Position numbers and translations under genes: made by a program. From Carallia brachiata (Eukaryota; Streptophyta; Magnoliopsida; Malpighiales; Rhizophoraceae): 64,000 nt of DNA. The DNA lies in the NCBI GenBank assembly GCA_021464245.1, contig JADCRB010000051.1:1-64000 (forward strand), in the 5' to 3' direction. The notes under the pieces were generated by a model. The model was given only the letters and a program-made list of their open reading frames with translations. It was not told where the DNA came from and made no database searches. This document shows, piece by piece, positions 38,301 to 50,073 of the stretch (its first letter is position 1; each line of letters starts with the position of its first letter).

Positions 38301-38518
38301 AATACCATTGTAAGACCAAACACATTGATACCAAGTACAATTTTGTGAGAGACATTGCATCACAAAAAGTTATGACATTGCATTATATTTTGACACATGA
38401 CATGATTGCAAACCCTCTAACTAAACCAATATCAAGTGACGTGTTTCAGTCACATGTTAAGTCTCTAGGACTTCATAAAGTTCAACGTGTTGTAATATAT
38501 CGTTACTATGTGTTGTAA
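35341..38518 (+). pseudogene. Copia-2 pol, broken
   Basis: Domains can be followed in order. Protease: WIVDSRATDHIA, where the D[ST]G site reads DSR. GAG-pre-integrase: IWHARLGHIGQERMNR. Integrase: HYDICGP and KTDRGYEYL, with the third acidic position region broken. Reverse transcriptase: the YVDD box reads YLDY (about 37510-37525), and MDMGETSYILGVKIYRDR follows. RNase [21 protein letters not shown], then the SQTAIAHTKDPKYHCKTKHI end. Several stops and frameshifts separate these. Damaged catalytic motifs show long inactivity. Confidence 0.85.
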
Positions 38519-39646
38519 TATGTTGTGATTGTATTGTTGCATAATGGAAGAACTTGTTTGTTTCCCATTACACACGTGTTAACAATATCATCTCCAGGGT
38601 CAATTATTATTTAGCAAGATTGATATGAGATCAATCCTAGCACTAGTTACAGCGAGAAAAGTAAAGGCATGTCCAACAGGTTAAGATTGGTCTACTCACA
38701 CGGGCAATTGCCTCCAACGCTAAGAGAGCGTGTAGAGATGAGACCATATGAGCCAAATTCTATGTGTGCATAGATTTGATCGCCTTGAGCAAATCAAGAT
38801 GAGGCTATATTGATTAAAAGCCAATATATAATCCCACTCTCTATGGAACCTATTGCAAGCCAAATGTGAGATCTCAGTTGGACACTCATGAGTGAGGGGT
38901 TTGCTTAGAGAACTCAAATTAGATGCTTGAGAGTGGCTGAACTAAGATCTATACAGTGATGTTATACGAAAATATAAAATGACATATGCTCCTTAGGAGA
39001 AAGATCATCATAACACATGTTTCATACCACGCGTGTTATTTTCTGACCAATGAGGGAAATGGAAGAATTAATCCTTACTTCTTCATTTTGAGTCCCTTAG
39101 AGATACCATTACTCATTCTTGTACCTTATGTGACTTTTGACCTTTTTTAAAGTCACAGTATAATGCCTGCTACTTTAGCAGATTACCTACAGTCATGAGT
39201 GATTCGACCTTCTAAAATATGTCCAAGAAAGCGGTATTGTTAATTAAGAAACTTGAGAGCAAAAGGAAGATTATTAATTGACATCTTTTATGTGTATTCA
39301 TCGATTAACCAATTATGTTTATTCAAAATGAATGAAACATAATTATGGATGCGTATGAGGAAAATAAGGTCTAACTCAACCAAAGAGGGATATGGTGAGT
39401 TGAGATTGATGCACAATATCTGTCTGGGCACAGCGAAACATGAAATTTATAATAACGAGGCTCATTTTTCTTAAAAGTTGTAGTAGCTATGTATCCCTAA
39501 CATGTACATAGAATGTGCTCCCAGTGCAGGTGTACTTGCAGGTCACACCATTCATTTGTTTGTATGAATTACTTTTGAAGGATTAGATGTTGAGAATTCA
39601 TTTGAGTAATAACGGGTTGTGTCAACCTATCATGTGCGAGTGGAGA
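38519..39646 (+). other. Copia-2 3' spacer
   Basis: About 1.1 kb of non-coding sequence between RNase H and the 3' LTR. It ends in a weak purine-rich stretch, 'gtgcgagtggaga', that takes the place of a polypurine tract. No gene is recognised. Confidence 0.6.
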
Positions 39647-40042
39647 TGTTGGTTTTATTTGGATGGATAGGCCCACCCATGATGGGTAGACCCACCCAAT
39701 TGAGAAGATGAAGGGAGTTACCACTCCCTCCCCCCACTTTCTCACAATCATCTAAATGGTTTAATAAAAAAAAGACTTATAAAAGGCGTGTGAAACCACT
39801 TTTTGTCAGACAATCGACTACCACTGAAAACTTTCTCTGGAGAGAAAGATACAGAAATCACAAATCCTCACAATTCTCAATCAATCCTCGAGTAAGAAGT
39901 CCGTGTGCCGTGAAAAAGGAGTGTTATTTGCTTTGTGATATCACTCAGATCATGAGGGAATGATCAAACCCGATAATCAGTGTTCTCTTTTTCAATCTAG
40001 AGTCATTTAAAGTAACTGTACACTTCCTCTTTATTTCCTTCA
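39647..40042 (+). repeat. Copia-2 3' LTR
   Basis: Starts TGTTGGTTTTATTTGG, ends CTTTATTTCCTTCA and is followed by GATCT. It is longer than the 5' LTR because of an insertion or lost sequence near 'catgatgggtagacccaccc'. Confidence 0.92.
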
Positions 40043-41526
40043 GATCTTGATGGAAATCTCTTGCTTGGGAGAAAGATTAGAAAAGACTTTTACATGATTT
40101 TGATAAAGTGTTCCCAAAAGGATAAGAATGGTCTTCACAACGATGCTTTGCATCAATTGTTAATTTTAGGATTTAGAAATGATTTTAGCAAAGATCTCTA
40201 GCTTCAATGGAAATTCAAGAACAAGAATTTGGGCATTTCTAGGAATTTTTCTTTGATGACTTTCTCACATTAAGAATTTAAGAGGTTTAGGGATAATTTT
40301 TATTGTGAGCCCTTACATCGAGGAAAATTAAAGAAAAAGAGTTTTGGGACTTTCAAAGATTATTTTTTGATAACTTCTTTGCATCCAGAATTCGAGAGGT
40401 TTAGGGATACTTTTTATAATGATCCATTGCACCGAGCATTGATGAATTTTTAAAGAATCTAGGGATTATTTTGTTGAAAATCCCTTGCTTCAGCAAATTT
40501 TTAGAAAAGAGTTTGCAAGGCTTGAAGACAACTTGGGAATCTCCAATGAATTTCTCTTTTTGTGAATTTATTGCGTCAGGAGCTTAGAAAGACATTTAGA
40601 TAACCAAGAACTTTTTCTATTTGGTGATTTTTTCTTATCAGGAAAAAATGTAGATATTCTGAGGTGTTTGAAAATCTCGCAATGCGGAATGGAAGACGAC
40701 GATTTTGAAATTCCTCTAGGATCAGAAATTTTGGATTTTGAGAGAAAAAAACCCTAAAAATAGAGAAAAAAATTCATCATGGGATTTTTTTTTTTAAAAT
40801 CTTGAAAAAAAAAAAGTATATTTATTTGGATTTTGAGTCTTTATTTTTATAAGTTTTTCAAAAAAAAAAGGGATGAAGTTTTAAATTTTCAAATTGGGAT
40901 CCTACTAAACAAGGAAAAAAAAGATATTGTTTCTTTTTTAACTTTTTTCTTGAGAGTTTAATAGATTTCTACTTTGGCACCATCAAATTTCCCCTTTTTT
41001 AAAAAAATAAAAAAAAACTAATATAATTCTTATTCTCACTACTAAAAAGAATTACATTGAAATTGTTTATGCAATTTTTCTTTTTTTTTGATCACACCCT
41101 GCATTCTTTGCATGGGTCCCAACTAACATGCTGAGCATCAACTCTTAGGTTATGGTCCATGAGCTAACTCTAACGACAAAATTCTCCCCATAAAGCAGAA
41201 AAAGAGTGAGATGTCCTTGAATAGGTCGGAGTTGTTGAAGAGATGGATAAGCTCATCAAAACAAAGTTTATTCTTGTACCCAAAGAAGATGAATGAGCCT
41301 CAAGCAGTCTAGGATGAAATACGCAAACATCGAAGAAGGGCAAGAAGTGGTGGACAAAGTGAGGAAGAGAGAATGCTTTTTAAGAAAACATTTATATTTT
41401 CCTCTCTTTTTTTTTTCAAAAAATGGAACTTAAGCCTAAACAACGTCATTTTCAGGTGCCTGTGGTGATATATGGGCTTGGTTGACGGTCTTTTTCTTAG
41501 CCCATTAGACTAACTTCGCCTGTAAT
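40043..41526. other. Intergenic region with a diverged tandem repeat
   Basis: No gene recognised. From about 40150 to 40620 a unit of roughly 110-120 bp recurs, seen by the phrases 'agaggtttagggataatttt', 'agaggtttagggatactttt' and 'aagaatctagggattatttt', each followed by 'ccttacatcgag', 'ccattgcaccgag' or 'cccttgcttcag'. The rest is A/T-run-rich DNA up to the second MULE. Confidence 0.5.
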
Positions 41527-41535
41527 CCAATTTAT

Positions 41536-43526
41536 GGGTTAATTATTTTTTTGAGTTAGTAACTTTTAAAAAGTTTCAAAATAGATCCCCGACACTTACC
41601 CGAGTGGTTAGAGCTTGTAGCTCCAACTGGCCAAACGGGGGCTCGAATTCCCCTGACGGCTCACCCTTCTCCACCTTGTTCTTTAATGGAACTACCCTAT
41701 CCACTAGGCTAGCTGACAGAAAAAAAAAAGTTTAAAATAGGTTAGTAACTAAGAAAAAGCCTATTTTAAGTTAGTACCGTTAAAAAAGAAAAACACAAAT
41801 GAGCCAGCAACTTGCATTCCGCCAATTTGGCCATTATCTACTAACGTGACAACTACGTCTACTCTGACGTGGCAAACTCAATGTGACAAGTCACAATTGT
41901 TCGTTGATGTGGAGAACAACTTATCCATGTCAACTAATTTTTATAATATGGTACTCATATTTGGGTTACTAACTTTTTCCCCAAATTTCTCTCTCCTTTC
42001 CATCTCTCTCTCTCTTTCACTCACTCACTATCAATCCCTACACTGGTGCTTTGTTGGCTATGGCCGCATCGTTTGCTTAATTACTTTCTCAGCTCCCACG
42101 CCCCCTCCCCCAACAAGTTTTCATCCTTCTCTCTTTGTATCTTTTCACTTTTTCCATTCTGATCACTTTCTCTCTCTTCTCTTCCCTTAAACAAGAATTA
42201 CTCTCTCTAATCTCTACTTCTTCCTCAACTTAGCCAAGTCAGATCATTGCAATTTGTGGGCCTAACATTATAATGTATCTCCAGCCTTTGCTTGTTAGTT
42301 ACTTTAATGACTCTTTGTTGGAGTTGCAAGTGTAAGTTAACAATAGTAGCAAAGAACTCCCACATGGAAAATGAGCAACATGTTCAAGCAATATATAAAA
42401 GAAGCTATAAGACTCATATTCCAGACGTTAAAATTTTAGAAAAGAAGTGGAGTCAAAGGTTATTGTTTTGTTACTTGATCTTGTTTTCATGAAGTGAGAG
42501 GTCAACCTCAAAACTAGAAGTCTGAATATACAGAGGCCAAACCAGGAGCATAGAGGAAAATACAGAGCGTTCTGTGAGCTTCTGTAAATTTTCCAATACT
42601 CTTTACCCTTTTTCTGCTTCTTTCTATTTCATTTTTGTTTGTTTTAGGTTATGAAGTATTGTTTTCCTTCTTTTGTGCTCAATGATTTTATTCATCGTTA
42701 TCTTTGTGATGCAACAAATTTTTTGTTTTTTTTTTAAATTTCTTTTTGTATTGACTATGTTTAGCTATGGAAGAAGGACGTCAAGGTTGGTAACTGGGAA
42801 TAAGGTGGGCATTTTGTTGCTAGTGGAAGACCCTGAAATTCCAAAAATAAATAAATAAATAAGCCAACGGAGAAGAAATTAATTAAAGTCTTAAAGAAAA
42901 TAACAAAAATTATAAAAAATTTATAAAATTAACGATAGATCCTCAATGCATTAGCGTACATGTGAGGAGAGAGAGTGAGCGAGGTTAAGAGAGAGAGCGC
43001 TTATTTTGTGTGGTATAAGGCTATGGGACAAAGGGAGAGAGGAAATAAAAGCAAAAAAGGGGATTGGAATTTCTTTGAGAAATCTTTTATTGGCACGGAT
43101 AATTTGTGAATTTTTAATTTAGAATCAAAATCAGAGTAAATACTTTGACTAATAGTAAAGGGGCAATCTTTAAGTCATGGAGAATTGAGGTTCACTCAGA
43201 AAAGCAATGACAAGGAGAGAGAGAGGCCGAGGAAGAAAAAGAGAGTCTGAGGAGAGAGAAATTCGAGTGAAAAAAATTTATTGACCCAAATATGAGTAAA
43301 CATAGAAAAGTTGTTCTCTACATTAGAGAACAATTGATGTTGGGTTCACCACGTCAAATTGCACATAAGCACCATGTCAGTAGATAATGGTTATTTAATA
43401 GAATGCGAGTTACTGACTTATTTGTAAATTGTTTTAACGATATTGACCTGAAATGAGTTTTTTTTCAGTGACCAACCCTTTTTAAATTTTTTTAAAAATT
43501 ACTGGCTTAAAAAAATAGTTAATCCC
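41536..43526. mobile_element. Long-TIR Mutator-like element, about 2 kb
   Basis: The ends are long inverted repeats. The left arm reads 'gggttaattatttttttgag' and later 'ccattatctactaacgtgac', 'gtggagaacaactt' and 'tactcatatttgggtt'. The right arm, on the other strand, reads 'gggattaactatttttttaa', 'ccattatctactgacatggt', 'gtagagaacaactt' and 'tactcatatttgggtc'. The arms extend over at least 330 bp (right arm about 43195-43526). Flanks carry the 9-bp duplication CCAATTTAT / CCAATTTGT (41527-41535, 43527-43535; one mismatch). The left arm is interrupted by a SINE. No transposase is seen. Interior frames (for example 42292-42492) are not recognised; capture of host DNA is possible. Confidence 0.8.
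41585..41727 (+). mobile_element. tRNA-derived SINE inside the MULE left TIR
   Basis: Starts with a tRNA-like head carrying an A box (TACCCGAGTGGTTAGAGC) and a B box (GGGCTCGAATTCCCC), the internal RNA polymerase III promoter, and ends in a poly-A tail. It is flanked by near-identical target duplications, 'aagtttcaaaatag' before and 'aagtttaaaatag' after, which rejoin the MULE arm when the insert is skipped. About 143 bp. It is younger than the MULE. A genuine tRNA gene is unlikely because the stem pairing and length do not fit and a poly-A tail with duplications is present. Confidence 0.75.
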
Positions 43527-43535
43527 CCAATTTGT

Positions 43536-44297
43536 TAGGTAAGCCTAGGTCTGCATTGAAAGAAGACCACTTAATAAGGGCCTCAAGGACGGGCCTAATC
43601 TAAAGCCTATTCTATGCAAAAAGTTTCTTTTGTTGTTACCCGGATCCAGCTCAAATCCTCATATGGCTTTGTTTTTTGAAAAAAAGGTATTTGAAAAATA
43701 ATAATAATAATCGAATAATAAATTTCAGTAAAATCCTTTTTAGTATTGAAAATCAAAGTTGCAATAATATTTTATTTTTTTTTAAAAAAAAGGATCGAAA
43801 TATCGAAATTTGATGGCATCAAAAATAGAAATCTATTTAACTTTCAAGATAAATGTTTTTTTTTAAATATCTTTTTTCCCTTCTTTGGTAAGTTTACAAT
43901 TTGAAAATTTGAAAATTTATCTTTTTTTCCAAAAATTTATGAAAATAATCATTTTGGAAATCCAAATAAATCTTCGATTTTTCAAGCTTTCAAAAAAACA
44001 TCCGTTGATGATGAATTTCTTTTCTCCGAAACAATATCAGTTTTTTTTTCTTTCAATATCCGTTGATCAACTTAATTACTTGCTTACTAGCTCAAAGCTA
44101 TTTAGTTTGTATCATATCAATTAAATTTAACGCCTAAGCGGGACTTTTTTTAAAGTCAGACGTTATGTTCAAACAAAAGAATAGAGACGAAGCAACCGCA
44201 TCTAAGGATCTTTTGGGGGTTGTTGCAGATGCTGTCATTGGATTCTTAAGACAGTAATGATTACAATGTTATAGTAATGCCATCAGGGGTCAAATAA
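43536..44297. other. Intergenic, nothing recognised
   Basis: A/T-run-rich sequence. One plus-strand open frame (43885-44124) is phenylalanine/lysine-rich low-complexity translation and is not a credible gene. Confidence 0.45.
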
Positions 44298-44311
44298 AAG
44301 AATATAGAGCT

Positions 44312-44642
44312 TTTTTGCTTTTTTTTTTCCCTCAAAAAAATAATTTTGCTGGCATGTCAGTCATCAGATCCTCATCGAGGTTGGGGGTTACCTGTTGACG
44401 TTCTCATTTAACCTCTTCTGCAGGGAGGACTTACCACCGAAGCACTACTGTACTTGAAACAGGTCTCTCCCAAGCCCGACCACGGTAATTGTTTAGTTTG
44501 AAACCCATGCCGCGCACGATAAGCTGTCAGAGACAGCCACCTAGCACAAGGCCAAGAGATGCTGATGCAGGGACTCGAACTCGTATCACAACTAGGGGAG
44601 ATGCACCACGTTACCACTAGGCTGCCACCTCCGATAGTAAAC
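44312..44642 (-). mobile_element. tRNA-derived SINE (minus strand)
   Basis: On the minus strand a tRNA-like head carries an A box (TGGCAGCCTAGTGGTAACG, about 44609-44627) and, about 35 bases on, a B box (GAGTTCGAGTCCC, 44570-44582). The body runs to a poly-A tail with 'gagggaaaaaaaaa' (about 44320-44335). Flanks 'aagaatatagagct' (44298-44311) and 'aagatataaagct' (44643-44655) are a diverged target duplication. The A/B spacing and tail make a SINE more likely than a tRNA gene. Confidence 0.75.
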
Positions 44643-44655
44643 AAGATATAAAGCT

Positions 44656-45290
44656 AATATATAGCCTTTTGTCATGGTTTGTCGGTCTCCTGTTAGAAAA
44701 ACTTTTTGTGCTATCATGATTAGAGGATTAAGACTTATTTTTGTAAAGTATGCTCTTTTTTTTTGGTGGAATACCTACGAATAAAACTGCATTGCTATCC
44801 AACAAAAAAAATGTTTGCAGTTTGTTTTCTTTTTGTCCCCCCTAGACATGAGTTACTGGGAAACAAAAAAAAAAGAAAAAACCCAATTAAGGAAGGAACA
44901 AGCAACTTGGTATAAAAATACAGAAATAAATTAGACTTGCTAAAAGATATTTAAATTGACAACATAAAATATTTACATTGAAGGGCAATGTCTTGGTATA
45001 AGAATAAACATTACGTAAAGTTGCGATTCGAATCCCACTCGCAAAAAAGTACAGGGAAATATACCAATAGAGATGGAACAAACATAAGAATAAGAGATAG
45101 CTTTGACAGGTGAGAAAGAAAAAAAACTGGAAATTAAACAAGAGAAAAGTAACAAGTGCATATAAAAACCACATAGTTTTTGAAGGAAAGGAGCAGCTCA
45201 ACAAAGTAGTTACCAGACAAGGATAGGGGCACAAAGCAAGTCTTCGTCTTCGAATTCCCAGCCATCATACACTATTGGGAAAATTTTGCC
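44656..45290. other. Intergenic with a possible third SINE remnant
   Basis: No gene seen. At 44985-45050 there is a good B box ('gcgattcgaatcccactcgc') preceded by a poor A-box-like stretch ('gggcaatgtcttggtata'). No tail or target duplication is visible, so this is only a possible SINE relic. It leads directly into the split pseudogene. Confidence 0.4.
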
Positions 45291-45676
45291 CTCTTCAAAA
45301 CAACGGGAAAACTGCCTTAGCTAGGTTTTCCAATTGCCGAGGTGTGGTTTTTGAGATCAAGCCTCTTACTCATCCACTCGCTATTCAACAACCTATGAAA
45401 GATCGGCGCCAAGAGAGCAGGGAAAGTATTTTGCGTAACTAGAGCATGGAAAGCTTCTACATGAAGAAGCTTTCTTCTCCACGCATCAGCCATTTCTATG
45501 ATATTAATTTGGAAGGAGATAATGAAAGCGAATCAAATAGAGAGAGGGAGATGGAAGAATGTAAAAAAGAAGAAAGAAAAGAGAAGCCATCTCTAGTTCA
45601 GGAGGTTCCTCATACGCAAGAACAACAACCACAAGCTACTCAAAAGCAAGAATCAAGAGTGTCCGTTATATTACTC

Positions 45677-45978
45677 TGTTAGCCCCCAAAATGAAGAAAA
45701 TGGTGCTTGATTGAAATTGGTCAAGAGATAAGCAACGGGAGAGCAAGAGAACCTTTTTTTTTTTTTTTTAACTCTGTTTTTTCGTCTTCTTTTTCTTCGA
45801 TAATTTGCCAGACCTTTCCATTATATATAAATCAAAAGGTTACATTTTTTCTTAGCCATACATGTGTTCATCTAATGACCCTAGATCTCCTTCTAACTTA
45901 GATTAGTTTACTTTAGTTACTATTACAAGACATAAACACTATTAGCAATTGGACTTTACATCAAATTACTCTTTAACA
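45677..45978 (-). repeat. Copia-3 LTR (3' LTR of the minus-strand element)
   Basis: Plus-strand ends TGTTAGCCCCCAAAATGAAG and CTCTTTAACA. A minus-strand TATA-like sequence is in the segment 'ccattatatataaatc'. Confidence 0.92.
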
Positions 45979-45990
45979 CTCCCCCTTAAT
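45979..45990 (-). promoter_or_regulatory. Copia-3 polypurine tract
   Basis: On the minus strand ATTAAGGGGGAG directly adjoins the 3' LTR, the standard position and composition. Confidence 0.9.
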
Positions 45991-46004
45991 GTGATGGTTT
46001 GCAA

Positions 46005-49000
46005 CTACCATTGCTGCTCTAAGTTGTTGGAACCTATCCTTGGCAATGCTTTTGTGAAAATGTCAGCTACTTGTTCCTCGGACCTGCAAATAACTAGTTG
46101 TACTTCTCCATCTTCCATCGCCTCTCTAATAAAGTGATGTTTTAATGCTCGGTGTCTAGTTCTACTATGAAAAACAGGATTGTTGGCTATAGCAATTGTT
46201 GATTTGTTATCACAATAAAGCACAGTAGGCTCTTCTTGTTTCTCTTCAATGTCTTCTAAAATTCTTCACAACCAAATGGCTTGAGAAGTAGCCATTCCAG
46301 CTGGAACATATTTAGCTTCTGTAGATGATTGAGCTACTGATTGTTGCTTCTTGAACACCACGAAAATACTCCTGAACCCAAAGAAAATACATACCTAGAC
46401 GTGCTCTTCATATCATCAACACAACCTCCCCAACCACTATCCCAAAATCCAACCAACTTCAACTCAGAAATTCTTTCATACTTAAGGCCATAATTCAACG
46501 TTCCATGAACATCTCGGAATACCCTTTTTGCTATTCCCAAATTTATGTGGCTTGCAGAGTGCATAAATCTTGAAAGTAACTTTGTTGTATGCATCAAATC
46601 TGGCCTCGTAGCTGTGAGATATATCAAATTTCCAACCAAGCTTTGATACAAAGTTGCATCCACCTTGTTTCCACCATTTTCTTTCATCATCTTCTCATTG
46701 ACAATCAAAGGTGTTTCAATAGAATTACACCCTTCTATTCTGAATTTTTTGAGGATTTTCTCTACAAATCTGCTCTAGCAAATGACCACAGCATTTTCAC
46801 CTTTGATAAACTTCAATTCTATGAAAATAATGTAGGAGCCCCATATCATTCATTGTATATCTTCTCATTTCACTCTTGAACTCTTCAATAAGCTTCTCAT
46901 TGTTTCCAGTTATTACCAAATCATCAACATACAAAAAAGAAACAAGTATGCCAGCAACTCCATTGTTTTTAACATATAAAGTTGGTTCCCTTCTACTCCT
47001 TTCAACCACCCTTTCTCCAGAAAATAGCCATCAATCTAACTATACCAGGCTCTAAGTGCTTGTTTCAACCTGTACAAAGCCTTTTTCAGCTTGTATACTT
47101 TATGTTCTTCACCGTTGACAATAAACCCTTGAGTTTGCTTAACATAAACATCCTCCATTAATTCTCTATTCAAAAATGGAAATTTAACATCAAGTTGGTG
47201 TAACAACCAATCTTTATGAGCTGTTACTACAATAATGGCTCTAACAGAATCCAAGCGAGCTACCAGAGCGAATGTTTCATCATAATCAATTCCGGGTTGT
47301 TGTGAGTAGCCTTTAGCTACTAATATCGCTTTATATCTTTGTATGGAGCCATCAAGTTTATGCTTCACCTTGTAAATCCATTTTAAACCAATCACTTCTT
47401 TGTCTTGTGGGTGGTCAACCAGCTGCCATGTATTATTTTTCTCAATAGCGTCAATTTCTTCTTGCATAGCTTTTCTCCATGATCCATCTTTCACAACTTC
47501 TTCAAAATTTTCTAGTTCCATCATCCAAAAATTGCATCTGGCATACACATCGCTCAAACTCCTCATTTTCTTAGGTGTTGAGCTAGGTGAACTACTTAAA
47601 GAAGATGGCAAGTTAGCTCCTATATCATAATTTGGCTCTTCACTATCACTTTTTTCTTCTGGAATTGGATTTTGTTGAATAACATCCATTGGGACAAACT
47701 TTTTTCCTACTTGGCTTTTTCCCAATTCCAAATTTTTTTCTCATCAAATACAACATCACAACTCACAATTATTTTGTTTGTTTTTAAATTGAACAACTTG
47801 TATCCCTTCAACTTAGCCAACAAAAATACACTTCTCACTTGCTTCATCAAGCTTGTGCCTCTTCTCTTTTGGAATATGAACATAGCACACACATCCAAAT
47901 ACTCTCAAGTGCTTAACTGCTGGCTTCCTACCACTCCAAGCTTCAAATGGTGTCTCATTCTTTAATGCTTTAGTTGGACTTTTATTTATCAAGTAAATAG
48001 ATGTATACACAGCTTCAGTCCAAAATCTTCTATGTAAACCCACTTTAAACAAGATGGATTTTGCCATTTCCATCACCATTTGATTTTTTCTCTCTGATAC
48101 TCCATTTTGTTGTGGAGTATAACCAACAGTAAGCTGTCTTTGCACTCCTTCATCTTCACAAAACTTATTCATTTGAAGTGTACTCCTTTCCTCGATCACT
48201 CCTTAATATTTTTATGCTACAACCACTTTGCTTTTCAACAAGACTCTTAAATTTCTTAAAAATGCTGAAAACTTCATATTTTTGTCTCATAAAATAAACC
48301 CATGTCATGCGACTATAATCTTCTATGAACAAAATAAAGTACTTGTTTTGAGAGTGTGATGGGGTATTCATTGGACCGCAAACATTGGTACGCACCAATT
48401 CAAGTAACCCCTTTGCTCTCCATGCGACTCCTTTAGGAAATGGTTGCTGGTGTTGTTTTCCTTAGTACACAACCACCACAAACTTCATTTTTCTCTTATA
48501 TGCTCGGCAAACCATGCACTAAATTCTGTTGCTGCAATAATTTCAGGCTTCTAAAATTCAAGTGCCCAAATCTGTGATGCCACAACCAACAATCATTAAT
48601 AAGACTAGCTTTCATAGCCACTTCTTTTGAGTACTTGAACCTTAAAGGAAAGCTCCACTGCAACCCCATTTTTATGTCAACCACCTTCTCATTTCTTTGA
48701 TCAAGAATCACACAACCAAGGTCCTTGAACAATACAGAATAGCTATGCTCCAACAATTGTCCAAGGCTAAGTAAGCTTTGGTCTAAGCTTGGTACATATA
48801 GAACATCATTTATCACTTTTGTTCCTCTTTTAATTGCAACTCCAATCCTCCCCTTACCTGTCACTTCCATAGTTGCACCATTTCCAAGCCTCACTTTTGA
48901 ATTGAAAGTTTCATCCATATCTAAGAATATTTCCTTACACGGTATCATATGGTTGTTACAACCACTATCCCAATACCATAGATCGATCCTTGCTCTCCTC

Positions 49001-49011
49001 CATGACTTCAT
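46005..49011 (-). pseudogene. Copia-3 pol, broken
   Basis: In minus-strand order. Protease: LWYWDSGCNNHMI (about 48970). GAG-pre-integrase: LWHHRFGHLNFRSLKLLQQ. Integrase: the first catalytic Asp of the usual TDVCGP reads TNVCGP, but LRSDRGKEY and GVSERKN are kept. Reverse transcriptase: from NTWQLVDHPQDKEVIGLKW through the active-site box FLYVDDLVITGNN (about 46920). RNase H: ending MLYCDNKSTIAIANNPVFHS and VADIFTKALPR. Domains lie in at least seven separate open pieces because of stops and shifts, so no full polyprotein can be made from this copy. Confidence 0.85.
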
Positions 49012-49061
49012 GAAAAAAACATAAAGTAGATTTCCTTCACAATCTTTATCCTCTGTGAAAT

Positions 49062-50016
49062 TTACTTGGTGGTCATTCTTAAATTTGCAATCTTTTTGAA
49101 TGTGGCCAAATTTCTTACAATGATGACATTGGGGTTTTCCTTCAAACCAACAGTTTTTGCAATGTGGCTAGTCTTACTACAAATATGACACCTTCTCGTG
49201 CAATCACCTTCAACTGGTCTACTTTCATTGTTACTTCGACCTCTTCCTCTTGTGCCTTGGCCTCTACCTCTTCCACATCTACCACCTCTAGGTGACCAAA
49301 TCCTCTGGTTTTCATTTATTGAGCGTCCTTTGTCTTGATTTTTAACATCAAGAGAGAGCTTAGATTGGAACACACTCTCAATTGGCGTTTCAGAGCGTCA
49401 CGACAATCTTTGTTCAAATGATTTCGAGTAACCCATTAACTCTTGAATACTCATTTCAGCAGTGTCTTTAGTTTGCTTTATTACAACCACCATTGCATCA
49501 AATTTTTCAATCAAACTATTCACAATTTTCTCAACAATTTTCTTATCATCAATCTTCTCACCACATGTTTTCATTTGATTCACCACTTGTATGACTCGAC
49601 CAAAGAATTCATCAATTGATTCATTCTCCTTCATTTTCAAATTCTCATAATCTCTCCTTAGATTTTGAAGTTTGACAGCCTGTACCTTATCATCTCCATG
49701 AAATTCCTGCTTCAATATCCCATGCTTATTTGGCTTTGGTTGATCGCATGATTCTAGGGAAAAGAGCATCTGCAACTCCTCTTTGTATCATTGACAATGC
49801 CTCTGCATCTAGGCTTCTTTGCTTCCTCAACTCCTTCTTCTCAGCTTCTGTCAACCTCGTTTCTTGTTGTGGCCCCTCAAATCCAACATCAACTAGCTCT
49901 CAAGCATCTATTAATTGGAAAAGTGTTCTCATCTTTATCGCCCAGAACTCATAGTTCTCTCCTTCAAAGATGGAGACTTGAATATTGCTGAAATTGCTGG
50001 AATTTGTGGCTGCCAT
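49062..50016 (-). pseudogene. Copia-3 gag, broken
   Basis: Starts MAATNSSNFSNIQVSIFEGE at 50016 and shows the UBN2-type gag (NYEFWAIKMRTLFQ; later LRRDYENLKMKENESIDEFF). It then has an R/G-rich segment and zinc-knuckle remnants around 49090-49190 (CHICSKTSH). An in-frame stop follows the first about 38 codons, and further shifts occur before the knuckle. Confidence 0.82.
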
Positions 50017-50058
50017 ACCCAATACTCTTCAGACCCACTTTTTCTCTACAAAACCCAC

Positions 50059-50070
50059 ACTCTGATACTA
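50059..50070 (-). promoter_or_regulatory. Copia-3 primer-binding site
   Basis: Minus-strand TAGTATCAGAGT, three bases after the 5' LTR; an initiator-Met tRNA site with two changes from TGGTATCAGAGC. Confidence 0.8.
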
Positions 50071-50073
50071 GAT

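Larger units (their letters stand above)
32070..40042 (+). mobile_element. Copia-2: old, decayed Copia LTR retrotransposon
   Basis: About 8.0 kb, bounded by TG...CA LTRs (375 and 396 bp) and flanked by the perfect 5-bp duplication GATCT (32065-32069 and 40043-40047). The order is PBS, a long 2-kb leader, gag, protease, integrase, RT and RNase H, then a 1.1-kb 3' spacer; this is Copia order. Coding regions are broken by many stops and shifts and catalytic motifs are damaged, so it is inactive. LTR divergence is much larger than in Copia-1, consistent with an older insertion. It landed within sequence that continues at 40043, 'tgatggaaatctcttgc'. Confidence 0.9.

Noticed and set aside
41589..41660. 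A tRNA-Ser or tRNA-Leu gene
   Set aside because: A and B boxes are present, but the poly-A tail, the target duplication and the position inside a MULE arm show it is a SINE.
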